From Sphingomonas kyeonggiensis (GTDB lineage Bacteria; Pseudomonadota; Alphaproteobacteria; Sphingomonadales; Sphingomonadaceae): DNA of 64,000 nucleotides. Of this stretch, positions 1 through 8,044 are shown in pieces. The notes under the pieces were generated by a model, which was not told the DNA's origin, searched no databases, and saw nothing but the letters and a program-made list of their open reading frames with translations. The translations under genes and the position numbers were made by a program. Every line of letters starts with the position of its first letter. Positions within the stretch are counted from its first letter, which is position 1. The DNA lies in assembly GCF_014196745.1 (NCBI RefSeq), contig NZ_JACIEH010000003.1:868001-932000 (forward strand). Direction: 5' to 3'.

Positions 1-85
1 CGAGGTGCGCAGCAGCCATCTCTTCGTCCAGATGAAGCCCCAGGTCCTCCGCGCGGTGGCGGAGATACTGGGAGGTTGGGTCTAG
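1..85 (+). CDS. C-terminal end of an unidentified protein (partial)
   Basis: An open frame enters from the left edge and ends at TAG 83-85, giving about 27 residues that finish in ILGGWV. The tail is a short amphipathic helix and too short to assign to a family. Its stop overlaps by 4 bases the stop of the convergent DUF5990 gene, which is the kind of tight packing seen elsewhere in the window and supports it being real. Function cannot be stated. Confidence 0.45.
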   Translation, partial: EVRSSHLFVQMKPQVLRAVAEILGGWV

Positions 86-510
86 GCCGGGACGACGCGC
101 CGTCCTGTCGGCCGCACGGTGGCACAGGCCGGCGTGCCGTCCTTGCCGGTGCCGTTGACGGTGATCTCCAGCACGCCACCGCCCACCGCCTGCTCCAGCA
201 GCGCGGGCGCGATATCGTGGATGTCGATCTTCATCCGGCGCGACCAGGGCGAGCCGGGGTCGCCCGCCGCCTGGCCGATGCGGATATAGACGAAGCGCCG
301 CTCGGCCCCCTCGCGCCGCACCTGGTCGCCGAAGAATTTCGGGCCGGGCGCCACGTGCACGGTGAAGTCGAAGCGCAGTGCCTCGCCTGCCTGCGATGCC
401 TTGGGATCGAGCGGCAGGTCGTCCTTCGCCTGCAGGCTGTGCAGCACGCCGGTGACCGGCTGCTCGATGACGATCCGGAAGGGGACGGGAATCTGCTCTG
501 CCTTCGCCAT
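82..510 (-). CDS. DUF5990 family protein
   Basis: A 142-residue protein of unknown function. The central block with RFDFTVHV, then a Pro/Phe-Gly segment, then RFVYIRIGQ and WSRRMKIDI matches what I remember of DUF5990, a small all-beta family. No signal peptide or membrane segment is visible, so it should be cytosolic. The start at 510 (MAKAEQIPV) leaves only a short N-terminus before the first conserved strand. It is followed by a convergent neighbour and lies just downstream of the ABM-domain gene on the same strand. The family assignment is from memory of the motif pattern. Confidence 0.7.
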   Translation of the reverse strand: MAKAEQIPVPFRIVIEQPVTGVLHSLQAKDDLPLDPKASQAGEALRFDFTVHVAPGPKFFGDQVRREGAERRFVYIRIGQAAGDPGSPWSRRMKIDIHDIAPALLEQAVGGGVLEITVNGTGKDGTPACATVRPTGRRVVPA

Positions 511-520
511 GGCAGTGATA

Positions 521-820
521 CTAGCAGGCTTGGCCGGAGTCCGTCTCGAACAAGGTCAGGTCGCGTTCGCCGATGCCCAGTTCGGGCCAGGCGGCACGCC
601 AGGCCTGGATATGCGGGCTCGCCCAATGCGCCTCCAGCGTGGCGCGGTCCTGCCACTGCTCGATCACATGGATCAGCCCGGGATCGAGCACGTCCTCGCC
701 ATAGCTGTAGTGGAGGCACCCCGCCTCGGCGCGGCTGCCCTCGACCATCGCCGCCATCACCGGCCGCGCAGCCTCCAGGCTGGCGCGCGGCACGCGGAAG
801 GTTCCGGTGATGATCAGCAT
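521..820 (-). CDS. Antibiotic biosynthesis monooxygenase (ABM) domain protein, YgiN-like
   Basis: A 99-residue single-domain protein. The features are a first strand (LIITGTFRV), a helix with MVEGSRAEAGCLHYSY, and the strand HVIEQWQD followed by the helix EAHWASPHIQAW. This is the usual ABM ferredoxin-like fold, and members act as small quinol or cofactor-less monooxygenases, usually dimers. The exact substrate cannot be read from sequence. Its ATG overlaps the stop of the signal peptidase gene by one base (TGATG), so the two are translationally coupled and probably belong to one operon starting at the GntR gene. Confidence 0.8.
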   Translation of the reverse strand: MLIITGTFRVPRASLEAARPVMAAMVEGSRAEAGCLHYSYGEDVLDPGLIHVIEQWQDRATLEAHWASPHIQAWRAAWPELGIGERDLTLFETDSGQAC

Positions 821-1683
821 CAGCGGTGCTCGGGGCGCAGCGAAGTGCCGGCGCGGCTTCCGCGCAGCGCTGTCAGATAGGCGAGCGGGTTCAGCCAGCT
901 GCCCTCGCCCGAATAGCTGTGGGTGATGATCTCGGCGCGTCCGCCCAGGCTCTCGACCGGCACCGGCCCGCCCAGGCCCTTTTCCTCGAGCGAGAAACGG
1001 CTGTCGGCCGACTGGTCGCGATTGTCGCCCATCAGGAAGACATGGCCGGCCGGCACCTTGACCGGGCCATAGGTGTCGCGCGGGCTGAGGTACCCGCCCG
1101 GCAGGTAGGTGTCGCCCAGATCGATCACGTCATAGCTCGCACCGTTCGGCAGCGTCTCACGGAACAGCGGCAGCGCGCAGACCAGGCTGCCGTCCGCCTT
1201 CACCTTGCGGAACGGGGCAAGCATGGCCTCATCACACGGCACATTTGCATCGACGGGGATGTCGGCCGTGCCGGCGCTCACGCGCGGCACCGGCTTGCCG
1301 TTGAGGATCACCACGCCGTGGCTGACCGCCACCGTGTCGCCCGGCAGGCCGATAACCCGCTTGATCAGGTCCGATCCGTCCTCGCGCCGCGCCACCGTGA
1401 CGATGTCGCCGCGTTCGGGCAGCCGGCCGAACAGCCGGCCCGGCACCACGCCGCTCCCATGGATCGAGAGCGAGGCATAGGACCAGCCATAGGGATATTT
1501 TGAGACGACCAGCCGGTCGCCCTTGAGCAGCGCCGGCATCATCGAGCTGGACGGGATGTAGAAGGGCTTGGCCGCCACGCTCTGAAAGGCGAACACGCCG
1601 CCGAAGAGCAGGCCCCAGGCGAGCAGGGTCCGCACCCAGCCCTGCTTCTGCGGCACGACGGCCGCTTGATCGACCGCCGCCAT
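820..1683 (-). CDS. lepB: Signal peptidase I (S26 family)
   Basis: A 287-residue type I signal peptidase, which cleaves Sec/Tat signal peptides on the periplasmic side of the inner membrane. One N-terminal membrane segment (about residues 18-38) is followed by PSSSMMP, carrying the catalytic Ser. KRVIGLPGD carries the general-base Lys, and GDNRDQSADSR is box E. A long insertion with Cys residues between boxes D and E is common in alphaproteobacteria. It lies directly after a YtrA-type GntR gene (4-base gap) and before an ABM gene. This suggests a regulated, possibly secondary, signal peptidase rather than the essential copy that usually sits beside rnc. Confidence 0.92.
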   Translation of the reverse strand: MAAVDQAAVVPQKQGWVRTLLAWGLLFGGVFAFQSVAAKPFYIPSSSMMPALLKGDRLVVSKYPYGWSYASLSIHGSGVVPGRLFGRLPERGDIVTVARREDGSDLIKRVIGLPGDTVAVSHGVVILNGKPVPRVSAGTADIPVDANVPCDEAMLAPFRKVKADGSLVCALPLFRETLPNGASYDVIDLGDTYLPGGYLSPRDTYGPVKVPAGHVFLMGDNRDQSADSRFSLEEKGLGGPVPVESLGGRAEIITHSYSGEGSWLNPLAYLTALRGSRAGTSLRPEHR

Positions 1684-1687
1684 CGCC

Positions 1688-2044
1688 TCAGGCCGTCTCG
1701 CGGTCGAGCAGCTCGTGCACGTCGAGGCCGAGCAGGGCGATATGCTCCTTCACGCGCGGCCAATAGCCGGTGAGGAAGCGGTCGCGCTCGGCGATGCGCA
1801 GCTTCTCCACCGCGCCCGGCAGCACGAACATGCCGACGCCGCGACGGACCTCGACATAGCCATCGTCCTGGAAGCTCTGATAGGCCTTGGCGACCGTCAG
1901 CGGATTGGCGCCATGTTCGGCGGCAAGCGCGCGCACCGAAGGAAGCTGATCCCCTGCCCGGTATTGCCCGCGCAGGATCGCCGCAGCGATGCTGGCGCGC
2001 AGCTTGAGGTAGACCGGGCTGTCCTCGTGCTCTAGCGCTGTCAT
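1688..2044 (-). CDS. GntR family transcriptional regulator, YtrA subfamily
   Basis: A 118-residue regulator with an N-terminal winged helix (PVYLKLRASIAAAI, then PSVRALAAEHGANPLTVAKAY, then the wing EVRRGVGMFVL). A short helical tail of about 40 residues replaces the usual large effector domain. That length is diagnostic of the YtrA subfamily, whose members normally control ABC transporter or envelope-stress operons. ATG 2044 is preferred over an in-frame TTG at 2062 because the TTG would sit at the stop of the preceding gene and inside a promoter-like sequence. The next gene in the operon is signal peptidase I, so this protein probably autoregulates that operon. Confidence 0.88.
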   Translation of the reverse strand: MTALEHEDSPVYLKLRASIAAAILRGQYRAGDQLPSVRALAAEHGANPLTVAKAYQSFQDDGYVEVRRGVGMFVLPGAVEKLRIAERDRFLTGYWPRVKEHIALLGLDVHELLDRETA

Positions 2045-2078
2045 GCTGCTATAATACACCAATCAGCCTTGGGGTCCA
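2045..2078 (-). promoter_or_regulatory. Putative promoter and operator of the GntR-lepB operon (leaderless candidate)
   Basis: On the minus strand, TGGACC (2073-2078) and TATTAT (2051-2056) are separated by 16 bases. TATTAT ends only six bases before the ATG at 2044, and no Shine-Dalgarno sequence lies between the preceding stop and this ATG. The transcript would therefore begin at or next to the start codon. The stretch GGTGTATTATAGCAGC resembles the GGTGTAT-type half-sites I recall for YtrA regulators, which would fit autoregulation. This is inference from one sequence. Confidence 0.4.
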
Positions 2079-2671
2079 TACCCCGGATTCCACGTATGTG
2101 CGATTTCGGACACGTCCGGTCGCGGACGCTCCTCGAGCGGATGGGCGGGCGTGCCGATGAAGACGAATCCGGCGATCTTCTGGCCCTCCGTCCCGAACAG
2201 GTCGCGCACCGCGTCCGAATAGGCAGCCCAGCCGGTCAGCCAGCCACCGGCAAAGCCCATCGCATGCGCGGCATGGAGCAGGTTCATGCACACTGCGCCG
2301 GCCGAGAGCTCCTGCTCCCAGACCGGGATCTTGTGCGGCACCACCGGCGCGGAAAGTACCACCACCAATGCCGGCGCCTGGGTGGCGAACTGGATCGCGG
2401 CTTCCTCGTCGCGCGCGGTGCAGTCGGCCTTTTCGCTGCGCAATATCGCGGCGAGCTTCTCGCCCAGCGCCTGGCGCGCCTCGTCGGGCACGGTCACGAA
2501 GCGCCAGGGGAAGAGCTTGCCGTGATCGGGGGTGCGCGCGGCGATGGCGATCATCGCGTCGATCTGCTCGGGGCTGGGGCCGGGGGCGACCAGGTCGCGC
2601 GGCTTGCCGGAGCGGCGGGTGCGGAGGAGCGAGAGGGGAGAGCTGGTGTCGTTGAAGATCATGCCCGGCAT
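2063..2671 (-). CDS. Nitroreductase family protein (YdjA-like)
   Basis: A 202-residue FMN-dependent oxidoreductase. The N-terminal RTRRSGK is the FMN phosphate-binding block, and APDHGKLFPWRF-like residues follow as TPDHGKLFPWRF. The helix CMNLLHAAHAMGFAGGWLTGW and the C-terminal GFVFIGTPA complete the family pattern. The compact length is that of the YdjA group, which uses NADPH to reduce nitro compounds or quinones; the natural substrate is unknown. Start candidates are ATG 2671 and ATG 2662 (MIFND), and neither has a strong ribosome site. It precedes the GntR gene on the same strand by 18 bases. Confidence 0.88.
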   Translation of the reverse strand: MPGMIFNDTSSPLSLLRTRRSGKPRDLVAPGPSPEQIDAMIAIAARTPDHGKLFPWRFVTVPDEARQALGEKLAAILRSEKADCTARDEEAAIQFATQAPALVVVLSAPVVPHKIPVWEQELSAGAVCMNLLHAAHAMGFAGGWLTGWAAYSDAVRDLFGTEGQKIAGFVFIGTPAHPLEERPRPDVSEIAHTWNPGYGPQG

Positions 2672-2821
2672 CTAGGGAGTGCATCCGCCGTCGCCAACCT
2701 CCCGGGGTGCAGCAACGCGCGCAATCGCGCATGCTTTACAGTCGCTTCATTCCGTCTAGTTTGGCCGCCCATGCGCCGGGCCGCCTGAGCCCGGAACCGA
2801 TATCAAAGGGCATTACACCGC

Positions 2822-4618
2822 ATGGTCGACACTCCAACCGCCGATAGTCCGGCAGAGCCGGACATCACCCACGTAAATCCTGCCGGGCAGGCGACGTGGT
2901 TCGGGCATCCCCGCCAGCTGGCGCGCATGTTCACCACCGAGATGTGGGAGCGCTTCGGCTATTACGGCATGCGCGCGCTGCTGACGCTCTATCTGACGCA
3001 GCATTTCATGTTCGGCGATCGCGAGGCCACCGGCATCTATGGCGGGTTCACCGCGCTGGTCTATCTCACCCCGCTGGTCGGCGGCTATCTGGCGGACCAG
3101 TATCTCGGCTCGAAGCGCGCGGTGAAGTTCGGTGCGATCGTGATGTCGCTCGGCTATGCCATCCTATGCTTCGGCGGCCCGACCGCGACGCCCTATGCGA
3201 CGATCGACAGCCAGCGCTACGAAGTCTCGATCGAGAAGAACGCGGAGGGCAAGGAAGTCCGCTACGTCGTCGACGGGGCGAAGAAGCTCGAGATCAAGGG
3301 CAATGACGACGGCAGCGTCGATCTGCTCAACGCCGGCACCGCCGAACGCAAGATCCCCAAGGGCAGCTTCGAGTCCGGTGCGGATCGCAACGCCCTCTAC
3401 GTGATGGTGATGCTGATCGCGCTGTCGATGGTCTCGGTGGGCAATGGCTTCTTCAAGCCGAACATCTCCACCATGGTCGGCGAGCTCTACGAGCAGGGCG
3501 ACCGACGACGCGACAGCGGTTTCACCATCTTCTACATGGGCATCAATCTCGGCTCGCTCTTCTCGCAGATCCTCTGCCCCTGGCTGGCCGTGGCCTATGG
3601 CTGGAGCTGGGGCTTCGCGCTTGCCGCGATCGGCATGATGATCTCCTGGGCGCTGATCCAGTTCAACGGCGGCAAGCTCAACGGCTATGGCGAGCCGCCG
3701 GCCAGGCCGGGCGTCCATGCCCAGCAATGGATCATCTACGCGGTCGCGCTCTGCGTCGTGCCGCTCTTCTACCTGCTCTACGTCAATCTGATGCATTCGG
3801 CCGCACCGGCCGAGGGGGCGGGCTTCCTCGGCTATGTCGCCTCGCTGCCGCTGATGGGCAAGCTGCTGTTCGGGTCGTTCCTGCTCGGCGTGCCGGCGAT
3901 CCTGATCTGGTCGTTCGTCGCGGGCAGCCGCACCGAGTTCCAGATGATGCTCGCCGCGATGGTGCTGATCGTCTTCAACGTGGTGTTCTGGACTCTGTTC
4001 GAGCAGGCCGGTTCGTCGCTCACCCTGTTCGCCGATCGCAACACCAACCTGTCGGTCTTCGGACTGTTCAGCATCACCGCCGGCCAGACCCAGTTCTTCA
4101 ACGCCGCCTTCATCGTGCTGCTCGCGCCGTTCATGTCGATCCTGTGGAGCGCGCTCGCCAAGCGCGGGCTCGAGCCGTCGATCCCGGTCAAGTTCGGCAT
4201 CGCGCTGATCGGCGTGGCGGCGGGATTCCTGCTGCTCGTCTGGGGCGCGGCCTATGCCGATGCCAATTACCAGGTGGGCATCTGGTGGCTGGCTGGCCTC
4301 TACTTCATCCACTCGGCAGCCGAGCTGTGCATCTCGCCGGTGGGTCTGTCGATGATCACTAAGCTCTCGATCGCGCGCGTCGTCGGTCTGATGATGGGCG
4401 TGTGGTTCCTGTCGATCTCGGTGGCGCAGTATTTCGCCGGCGTGATCGCGCAGTTCGCCAGCGTCGATACGGTCGGCGGCCAGGTGACCAACTATGCCGT
4501 CAGCCTGAAGGCCTATGTCGATGTGTTCACGACGATCTCGATCGCCGCGATCATCCTCGGCGTGCTGCTCCTGCTGTTGAGCTGGCCGCTGAAATACTGG
4601 ATGCACGGCGTGAAATAA
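2822..4618 (+). CDS. POT/PTR family proton-dependent oligopeptide transporter
   Basis: A 598-residue inner-membrane symporter that imports di- and tripeptides with protons. The N-terminal part has the POT signature region (TEMWERFGYYGMRALLTLYL), and GNGFFKPNISTMVG plus FYMGINLGSL is the second PTR2 signature. About 14 hydrophobic segments are visible. Between two early membrane segments there is a hydrophilic insertion of roughly 75 residues (about 117-191, including SQRYEVSIEKNAEGK) that canonical DtpA-type transporters lack. The gene is monocistronic, with a strong terminator after its stop. Confidence 0.92.
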   Translation: MVDTPTADSPAEPDITHVNPAGQATWFGHPRQLARMFTTEMWERFGYYGMRALLTLYLTQHFMFGDREATGIYGGFTALVYLTPLVGGYLADQYLGSKRAVKFGAIVMSLGYAILCFGGPTATPYATIDSQRYEVSIEKNAEGKEVRYVVDGAKKLEIKGNDDGSVDLLNAGTAERKIPKGSFESGADRNALYVMVMLIALSMVSVGNGFFKPNISTMVGELYEQGDRRRDSGFTIFYMGINLGSLFSQILCPWLAVAYGWSWGFALAAIGMMISWALIQFNGGKLNGYGEPPARPGVHAQQWIIYAVALCVVPLFYLLYVNLMHSAAPAEGAGFLGYVASLPLMGKLLFGSFLLGVPAILIWSFVAGSRTEFQMMLAAMVLIVFNVVFWTLFEQAGSSLTLFADRNTNLSVFGLFSITAGQTQFFNAAFIVLLAPFMSILWSALAKRGLEPSIPVKFGIALIGVAAGFLLLVWGAAYADANYQVGIWWLAGLYFIHSAAELCISPVGLSMITKLSIARVVGLMMGVWFLSISVAQYFAGVIAQFASVDTVGGQVTNYAVSLKAYVDVFTTISIAAIILGVLLLLLSWPLKYWMHGVK

Positions 4619-4668
4619 GCGCCGTGTTCGCCGGACAAACGAAAAGGGCCCGCGCGTAAGCGCAAACG

Positions 4669-4699
4669 AAAAGGGGGAGCCGCGAGGCTCCCCCTTTTT
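4669..4699. terminator. Bidirectional rho-independent terminator
   Basis: A nine-base-pair stem GGGGGAGCC/GGCTCCCCC (4673-4681 with 4686-4694) closes on a GCGA loop. It is flanked by AAAA on the left and TTTTT on the right, so it can end the POT gene on the plus strand and the convergent small ORF on the minus strand. Confidence 0.9.
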
Positions 4700-4718
4700 G
4701 CGTCAGCTGTGCGCCGGA

Positions 4719-4838
4719 TCAGGCGGCGCGGCGCAGCTCGACCTGCTCGTTGGCAGCGGCGGCGCGCGGCGCCTGCACGGCAACCGGCATCGTGATTTCG
4801 CGGCGCGCGGCGAGGATGAGCGAGATAAGCGAGAACAT
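4719..4838 (-). CDS. Small protein of 39 residues, function unknown
   Basis: ATG 4838 to TGA 4719 encodes a 39-residue peptide. It starts with a hydrophobic stretch (MFSLISLILAARREI) and continues into an Ala/Arg-rich tail ending LRRAA. The sequence GGGTTTTCCG before the ATG gives a weak ribosome site. The ORF is followed 20 bases later by the shared bidirectional terminator, and its own upstream region (4840-4984) is otherwise empty. These points argue for a real monocistronic gene. The N-terminus could insert in or lie on the membrane. I do not recognise a family. Confidence 0.5.
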   Translation of the reverse strand: MFSLISLILAARREITMPVAVQAPRAAAANEQVELRRAA

Positions 4839-4984
4839 CGGAAAACCCTTCTGCATGCATTTGCTTGCTGCAATGCAACATAGAGGGAAATGGTTCGGAC
4901 ATGCGCTTTCTGCAACTGCAATGAATCAGGGTGTGGATTGCAGGAAGTGCAACTGCTTCTCCTCTCCCGTCGGGGGGAGAGGGT

Positions 4985-5656
4985 CTACCGCTTCCGCCCG
5001 AACCAGATCACGTGCCGCGGTCCCTTGCCGTTGCTGCGTGCGCGGACCGCGACTTCCTCGACCTGGAAGCCGGTCTCCTTCAGCCGCCGGGTAAAGGCAT
5101 TGTCGGGCGCTGCCGACCATACCGCCAGCACGCCGCCGGGCTTCAGCGCCTCCCATTGCTTCTGCAGCCCACGCGGCGAATAGAGCCGGTCGTTGGCGTC
5201 GCGGGTCAGCCCGTCCGGGCCGTTGTCGACGTCGAGCAGGATCGCGTCATAGGTTGCGCGCGCCCGGCCGATCACCGCCGCGACATCGTCGATCAGCACC
5301 TCCACGCGCGGATCGTCGAGGCAGCCCGCGGCCAGCTCGGCCATTGGTCCCTTCGCCCATTGGATGATCTCCGGCACCAGCTCGGCGACGGTCAGCCTGG
5401 CATCTGGGCCCAGCACCGCCTGTGCCGCGCGCAGGGTGAAGCCCATGCCGTATCCGCCGATCAGCAGATGCGGCGCCAACGTGTCCAGCCGCTCGCAGGT
5501 CATGGTGGCGAGCGCTTCCTCCGATCCGCTCATCCGGCTCGACATCAGTTCGTTGCGGTCGAGCACGATCATGAAGTCGCGCCCGCGGCGGAACAGGCGC
5601 AGCGCCTCGCCCCCGCCGGGGACGATCGCGGTATCGATGAGTTCGCGGGGAGTCAT
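4985..5656 (-). CDS. Spermidine synthase-like methyltransferase-fold protein
   Basis: A 223-residue protein with the spermidine/spermine synthase Rossmann core. HLLIGGYGMGFTLRAA is motif I, LTVAELVPEIIQWAKG gives the acidic end of strand 2, DDVAAV follows, and YDAILLDVDNGPDG is the post-motif. It is shorter than SpeE and lacks its N-terminal beta domain. It may therefore transfer an aminopropyl or methyl group to an unknown acceptor, or be a non-catalytic homolog. The frame is open further upstream, but ATG 5656 (MTPRELIDTA) is chosen because the extra 92 codons look like non-coding sequence. A GC-rich hairpin at 4962-4981 may end its transcript. Confidence 0.75.
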   Translation of the reverse strand: MTPRELIDTAIVPGGGEALRLFRRGRDFMIVLDRNELMSSRMSGSEEALATMTCERLDTLAPHLLIGGYGMGFTLRAAQAVLGPDARLTVAELVPEIIQWAKGPMAELAAGCLDDPRVEVLIDDVAAVIGRARATYDAILLDVDNGPDGLTRDANDRLYSPRGLQKQWEALKPGGVLAVWSAAPDNAFTRRLKETGFQVEEVAVRARSNGKGPRHVIWFGRKR

Positions 5657-5876
5657 GCGCCCCTTTGCCGCCTCTTTGCCGCTGCTTGCAATGTAGGATT
5701 TCGTCTGGTTGCCTGTCGGGCCGGGCCTGCGCCCGGCCGCTCTTTCACGCTGTTGGAAAAATAGGATCACGCCCGCGCCCGGTTTTCGCGCGATGGGCAG
5801 GGTCAGGGCCGCCCGGGGCCATGCGCCGTGCACGACCTTTGCGATCTTTGGTCGAGTCGCCGGAAACGCCGGATAG

Positions 5877-5910
5877 GAAAACGAAAACGGCCCGGCATCG
5901 CTGCCAGGCC
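5877..5910 (-). terminator. Rho-independent terminator of the M13 peptidase gene
   Basis: On the minus strand GGCCTGGCA and TGCCGGGCC pair with one G-T wobble around a GCGA loop. They are followed by GTTTTCGTTTTC. The structure sits 26 bases after the TAA of the peptidase gene, and the region from here to 5657 holds no gene. Confidence 0.82.
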
Positions 5911-5935
5911 GCTTCGTTCGGTCAGGCGGCAAGCC

Positions 5936-7972
5936 TTACCAGATGTGCACGCGCTGCTCGGGCGCGAGGTACAGCTTGTCGCCAGGCTGGATGTTGAACG
6001 CCTTGTACCAGGCGTCGACATTGCGGACGATGCCGTTGACGCGGAACATCGCCGGCGAGTGCGGATCGATCAGCGCATACTGGCGGGCGGTGTCCTCGCG
6101 CAGCTTGGTCTGCCAGGCCTGGGCATAGGACAGGAAGAAGCGCTGGTCGCCGGTCAGGCCGCCGATCACCGGGGCCTTGCCATGCTCGGCCTGGTACTTC
6201 TGGAACGCGCCGTACGCGGCCTCGACGCCACCGAGGTCGCCGATATTCTCGCCGAGCGTCAGCTTGCCCTGCACCTTGGTGCCGGGGACCGCTTCGTAGC
6301 CGTCATACTGCGCCACCAGCGCCGCGGTGCGCTCGCCGAACGCCTTCTTGGCGCTGTCGGTCCACCAGTTCTCGAACTTGCCGGTCGGGCCGAACTGACT
6401 GCCCTGGTCGTCGAACCCATGACCCATCTCGTGGCCGATGATCGCGCCGATCGCGCCATAGTTCACCGCCGGATCGGCATTGGGATCGAAGAAGGGCGGC
6501 TGCAGGATCGCGGCCGGGAAGGTGATCTGGTTGGAGAGCGGGTTGTAATAGGCGTTCACCGTCTGCGGGGTCATGTCCCACAGGGTGCGGTCCACCGGCT
6601 TGCCGAAGCGCGACAGTTCGAGCTCGTGCTGGAACTCGCCCGAACGCATCGCATTGCCGAGCAGGTCGCCGCGGACGACCTTGAACGACGAATAGTCGAT
6701 ATATTTGTCCGGGTGGCCGATGCGCGGCTCGAAGGCAGCGAGCTTGGCCAGCGCCTTCTGCTTGGTCGCATCGTCCATCCAGGTCGAGGCGGTGATGCGG
6801 TCCTTGTAGGCGCCGCGCAGATTCTCGATCAGCTCGGCCATCTGCTTCTCGGCCGCCGGCGGGAAGTACTTGGCGACATAGATCGCGCCGACTGCTTCGC
6901 CGAGCGCGCCGTTGACCAGCTGGATGCCGCGCTTCCAGCGCTCGCGCTGCACCTTCACGCCCGACAGGGTCTGCGAATAGAAGCCGAAGCGGGTGTCGTC
7001 GAAGACCTTGGGCAGGAACTGCGCGTGATCGCTGACGAAGCGATAGGCGAGATAGTCCTTCCAGGTGGCGAGCGGCGTCGCGGTCATCAGCTTGCCGAGC
7101 GCGGTGACGGCGGTGTTCTGCGTCATCAGCACCGACGGCGAGCTCTCGAGGCCGGCAGTCTTGAGCATCAGCGCCCAGTTGAAGTCCGGCGCCTTGGCCT
7201 TCAGCCCGGCCTGGGTCTGCGGATCGTTGAGCTTGGCGATGTCGCGGCTCTCGGCCGGCGACCACTGGACCTTGGCCATCGCGGTTTCGAGCGCGATGAT
7301 CGCATCGGCCTTGGCAGCGGCATTCGGGATGCCGGCCAGTTCCTGGATCTTCTGGACATAGGCGCGATAGGCAGTGCGGAACGCGTCATACTTGGCGCCT
7401 TCCAGCAGGTAATAGTCGCGCGGCATGCCCAGGCCGCCCTGGCCGGTCACTGCGGTATAATGCGTCGGGTCGGCGAGGTCGGGAATGATCCCCAGCTCGA
7501 CCGGCGAGGCATAGCCGGTGGTGGCGAACAGCACCTGCAGCGCGTCGAGGTTCTTCACGCCGTCGATCTTGGCGAGATAGGGTTTGAGCGGCGCGGTGCC
7601 GGCCTTCTCGATGCCCGCCTCGTCCATCCAGCTCGCGTAGAAGTCGCCGACCTGCTTGCCGCCGGCGCCGTACGCTGCCGGGTTCTTCGCCATGTCGTCG
7701 AGGATGGCGCGGACATTGGCTTCCGCTTCGATCGAGAGCTGGGTGCCGAAGCCGGCCGAGGCGCGGTCGGCGGCGATCTCGACGCGGTCGTTCCAGCCGC
7801 CGTTCGCATACATCCAGAAGTCGTCGCCCGGCTTCACGCTCGGCTTCTGCGCGGTCAGGTCGACGCCGAAGCTGCCATAGCGGGGTGCGGGCTTGGCGGT
7901 CTGTGCGATCGCCGGCGAAACGGCGATCAGCGCCACGCCGGCGGCGAGACGCACCATGTTGCGGATGTTCAT
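5936..7972 (-). CDS. M13 family zinc metallopeptidase (neprilysin/PepO-like), secreted
   Basis: A 678-residue exported endopeptidase that cleaves small peptides. A signal peptide of about 24 residues ends near AIAQ. The catalytic zinc motif HEMGH is at residues 514-518, and GENIGDLGG supplies the third zinc ligand Glu further on. The C-terminus ends in VHIW, close to the family's usual CxVW end. Overall length is normal for M13. The predicted place of action is the periplasm or cell surface. It stands alone with its own terminator, and a 72-base gap separates it from the macro-domain gene upstream. Confidence 0.93.
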   Translation of the reverse strand: MNIRNMVRLAAGVALIAVSPAIAQTAKPAPRYGSFGVDLTAQKPSVKPGDDFWMYANGGWNDRVEIAADRASAGFGTQLSIEAEANVRAILDDMAKNPAAYGAGGKQVGDFYASWMDEAGIEKAGTAPLKPYLAKIDGVKNLDALQVLFATTGYASPVELGIIPDLADPTHYTAVTGQGGLGMPRDYYLLEGAKYDAFRTAYRAYVQKIQELAGIPNAAAKADAIIALETAMAKVQWSPAESRDIAKLNDPQTQAGLKAKAPDFNWALMLKTAGLESSPSVLMTQNTAVTALGKLMTATPLATWKDYLAYRFVSDHAQFLPKVFDDTRFGFYSQTLSGVKVQRERWKRGIQLVNGALGEAVGAIYVAKYFPPAAEKQMAELIENLRGAYKDRITASTWMDDATKQKALAKLAAFEPRIGHPDKYIDYSSFKVVRGDLLGNAMRSGEFQHELELSRFGKPVDRTLWDMTPQTVNAYYNPLSNQITFPAAILQPPFFDPNADPAVNYGAIGAIIGHEMGHGFDDQGSQFGPTGKFENWWTDSAKKAFGERTAALVAQYDGYEAVPGTKVQGKLTLGENIGDLGGVEAAYGAFQKYQAEHGKAPVIGGLTGDQRFFLSYAQAWQTKLREDTARQYALIDPHSPAMFRVNGIVRNVDAWYKAFNIQPGDKLYLAPEQRVHIW

Positions 7973-8044
7973 CTGTATACCCCCAAAAGAACTGTATTAG
8001 GAAGGTGTAACGCCGGGTAGTAACGCTCGCAACGGGGATTCGCG

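Noticed and set aside
5719..5738. GGCCGGGC-CTGC-GCCCGGCC hairpin upstream of the spermidine synthase-like gene
   Set aside because: No T-run follows on either strand to make it a terminator and no attenuator pattern is visible; possibly structural, but unsupported.
5828..8020. A 730-codon frame antisense to the M13 peptidase gene
   Set aside because: The minus strand has HEMGH and a signal peptide; the plus frame is compositional.
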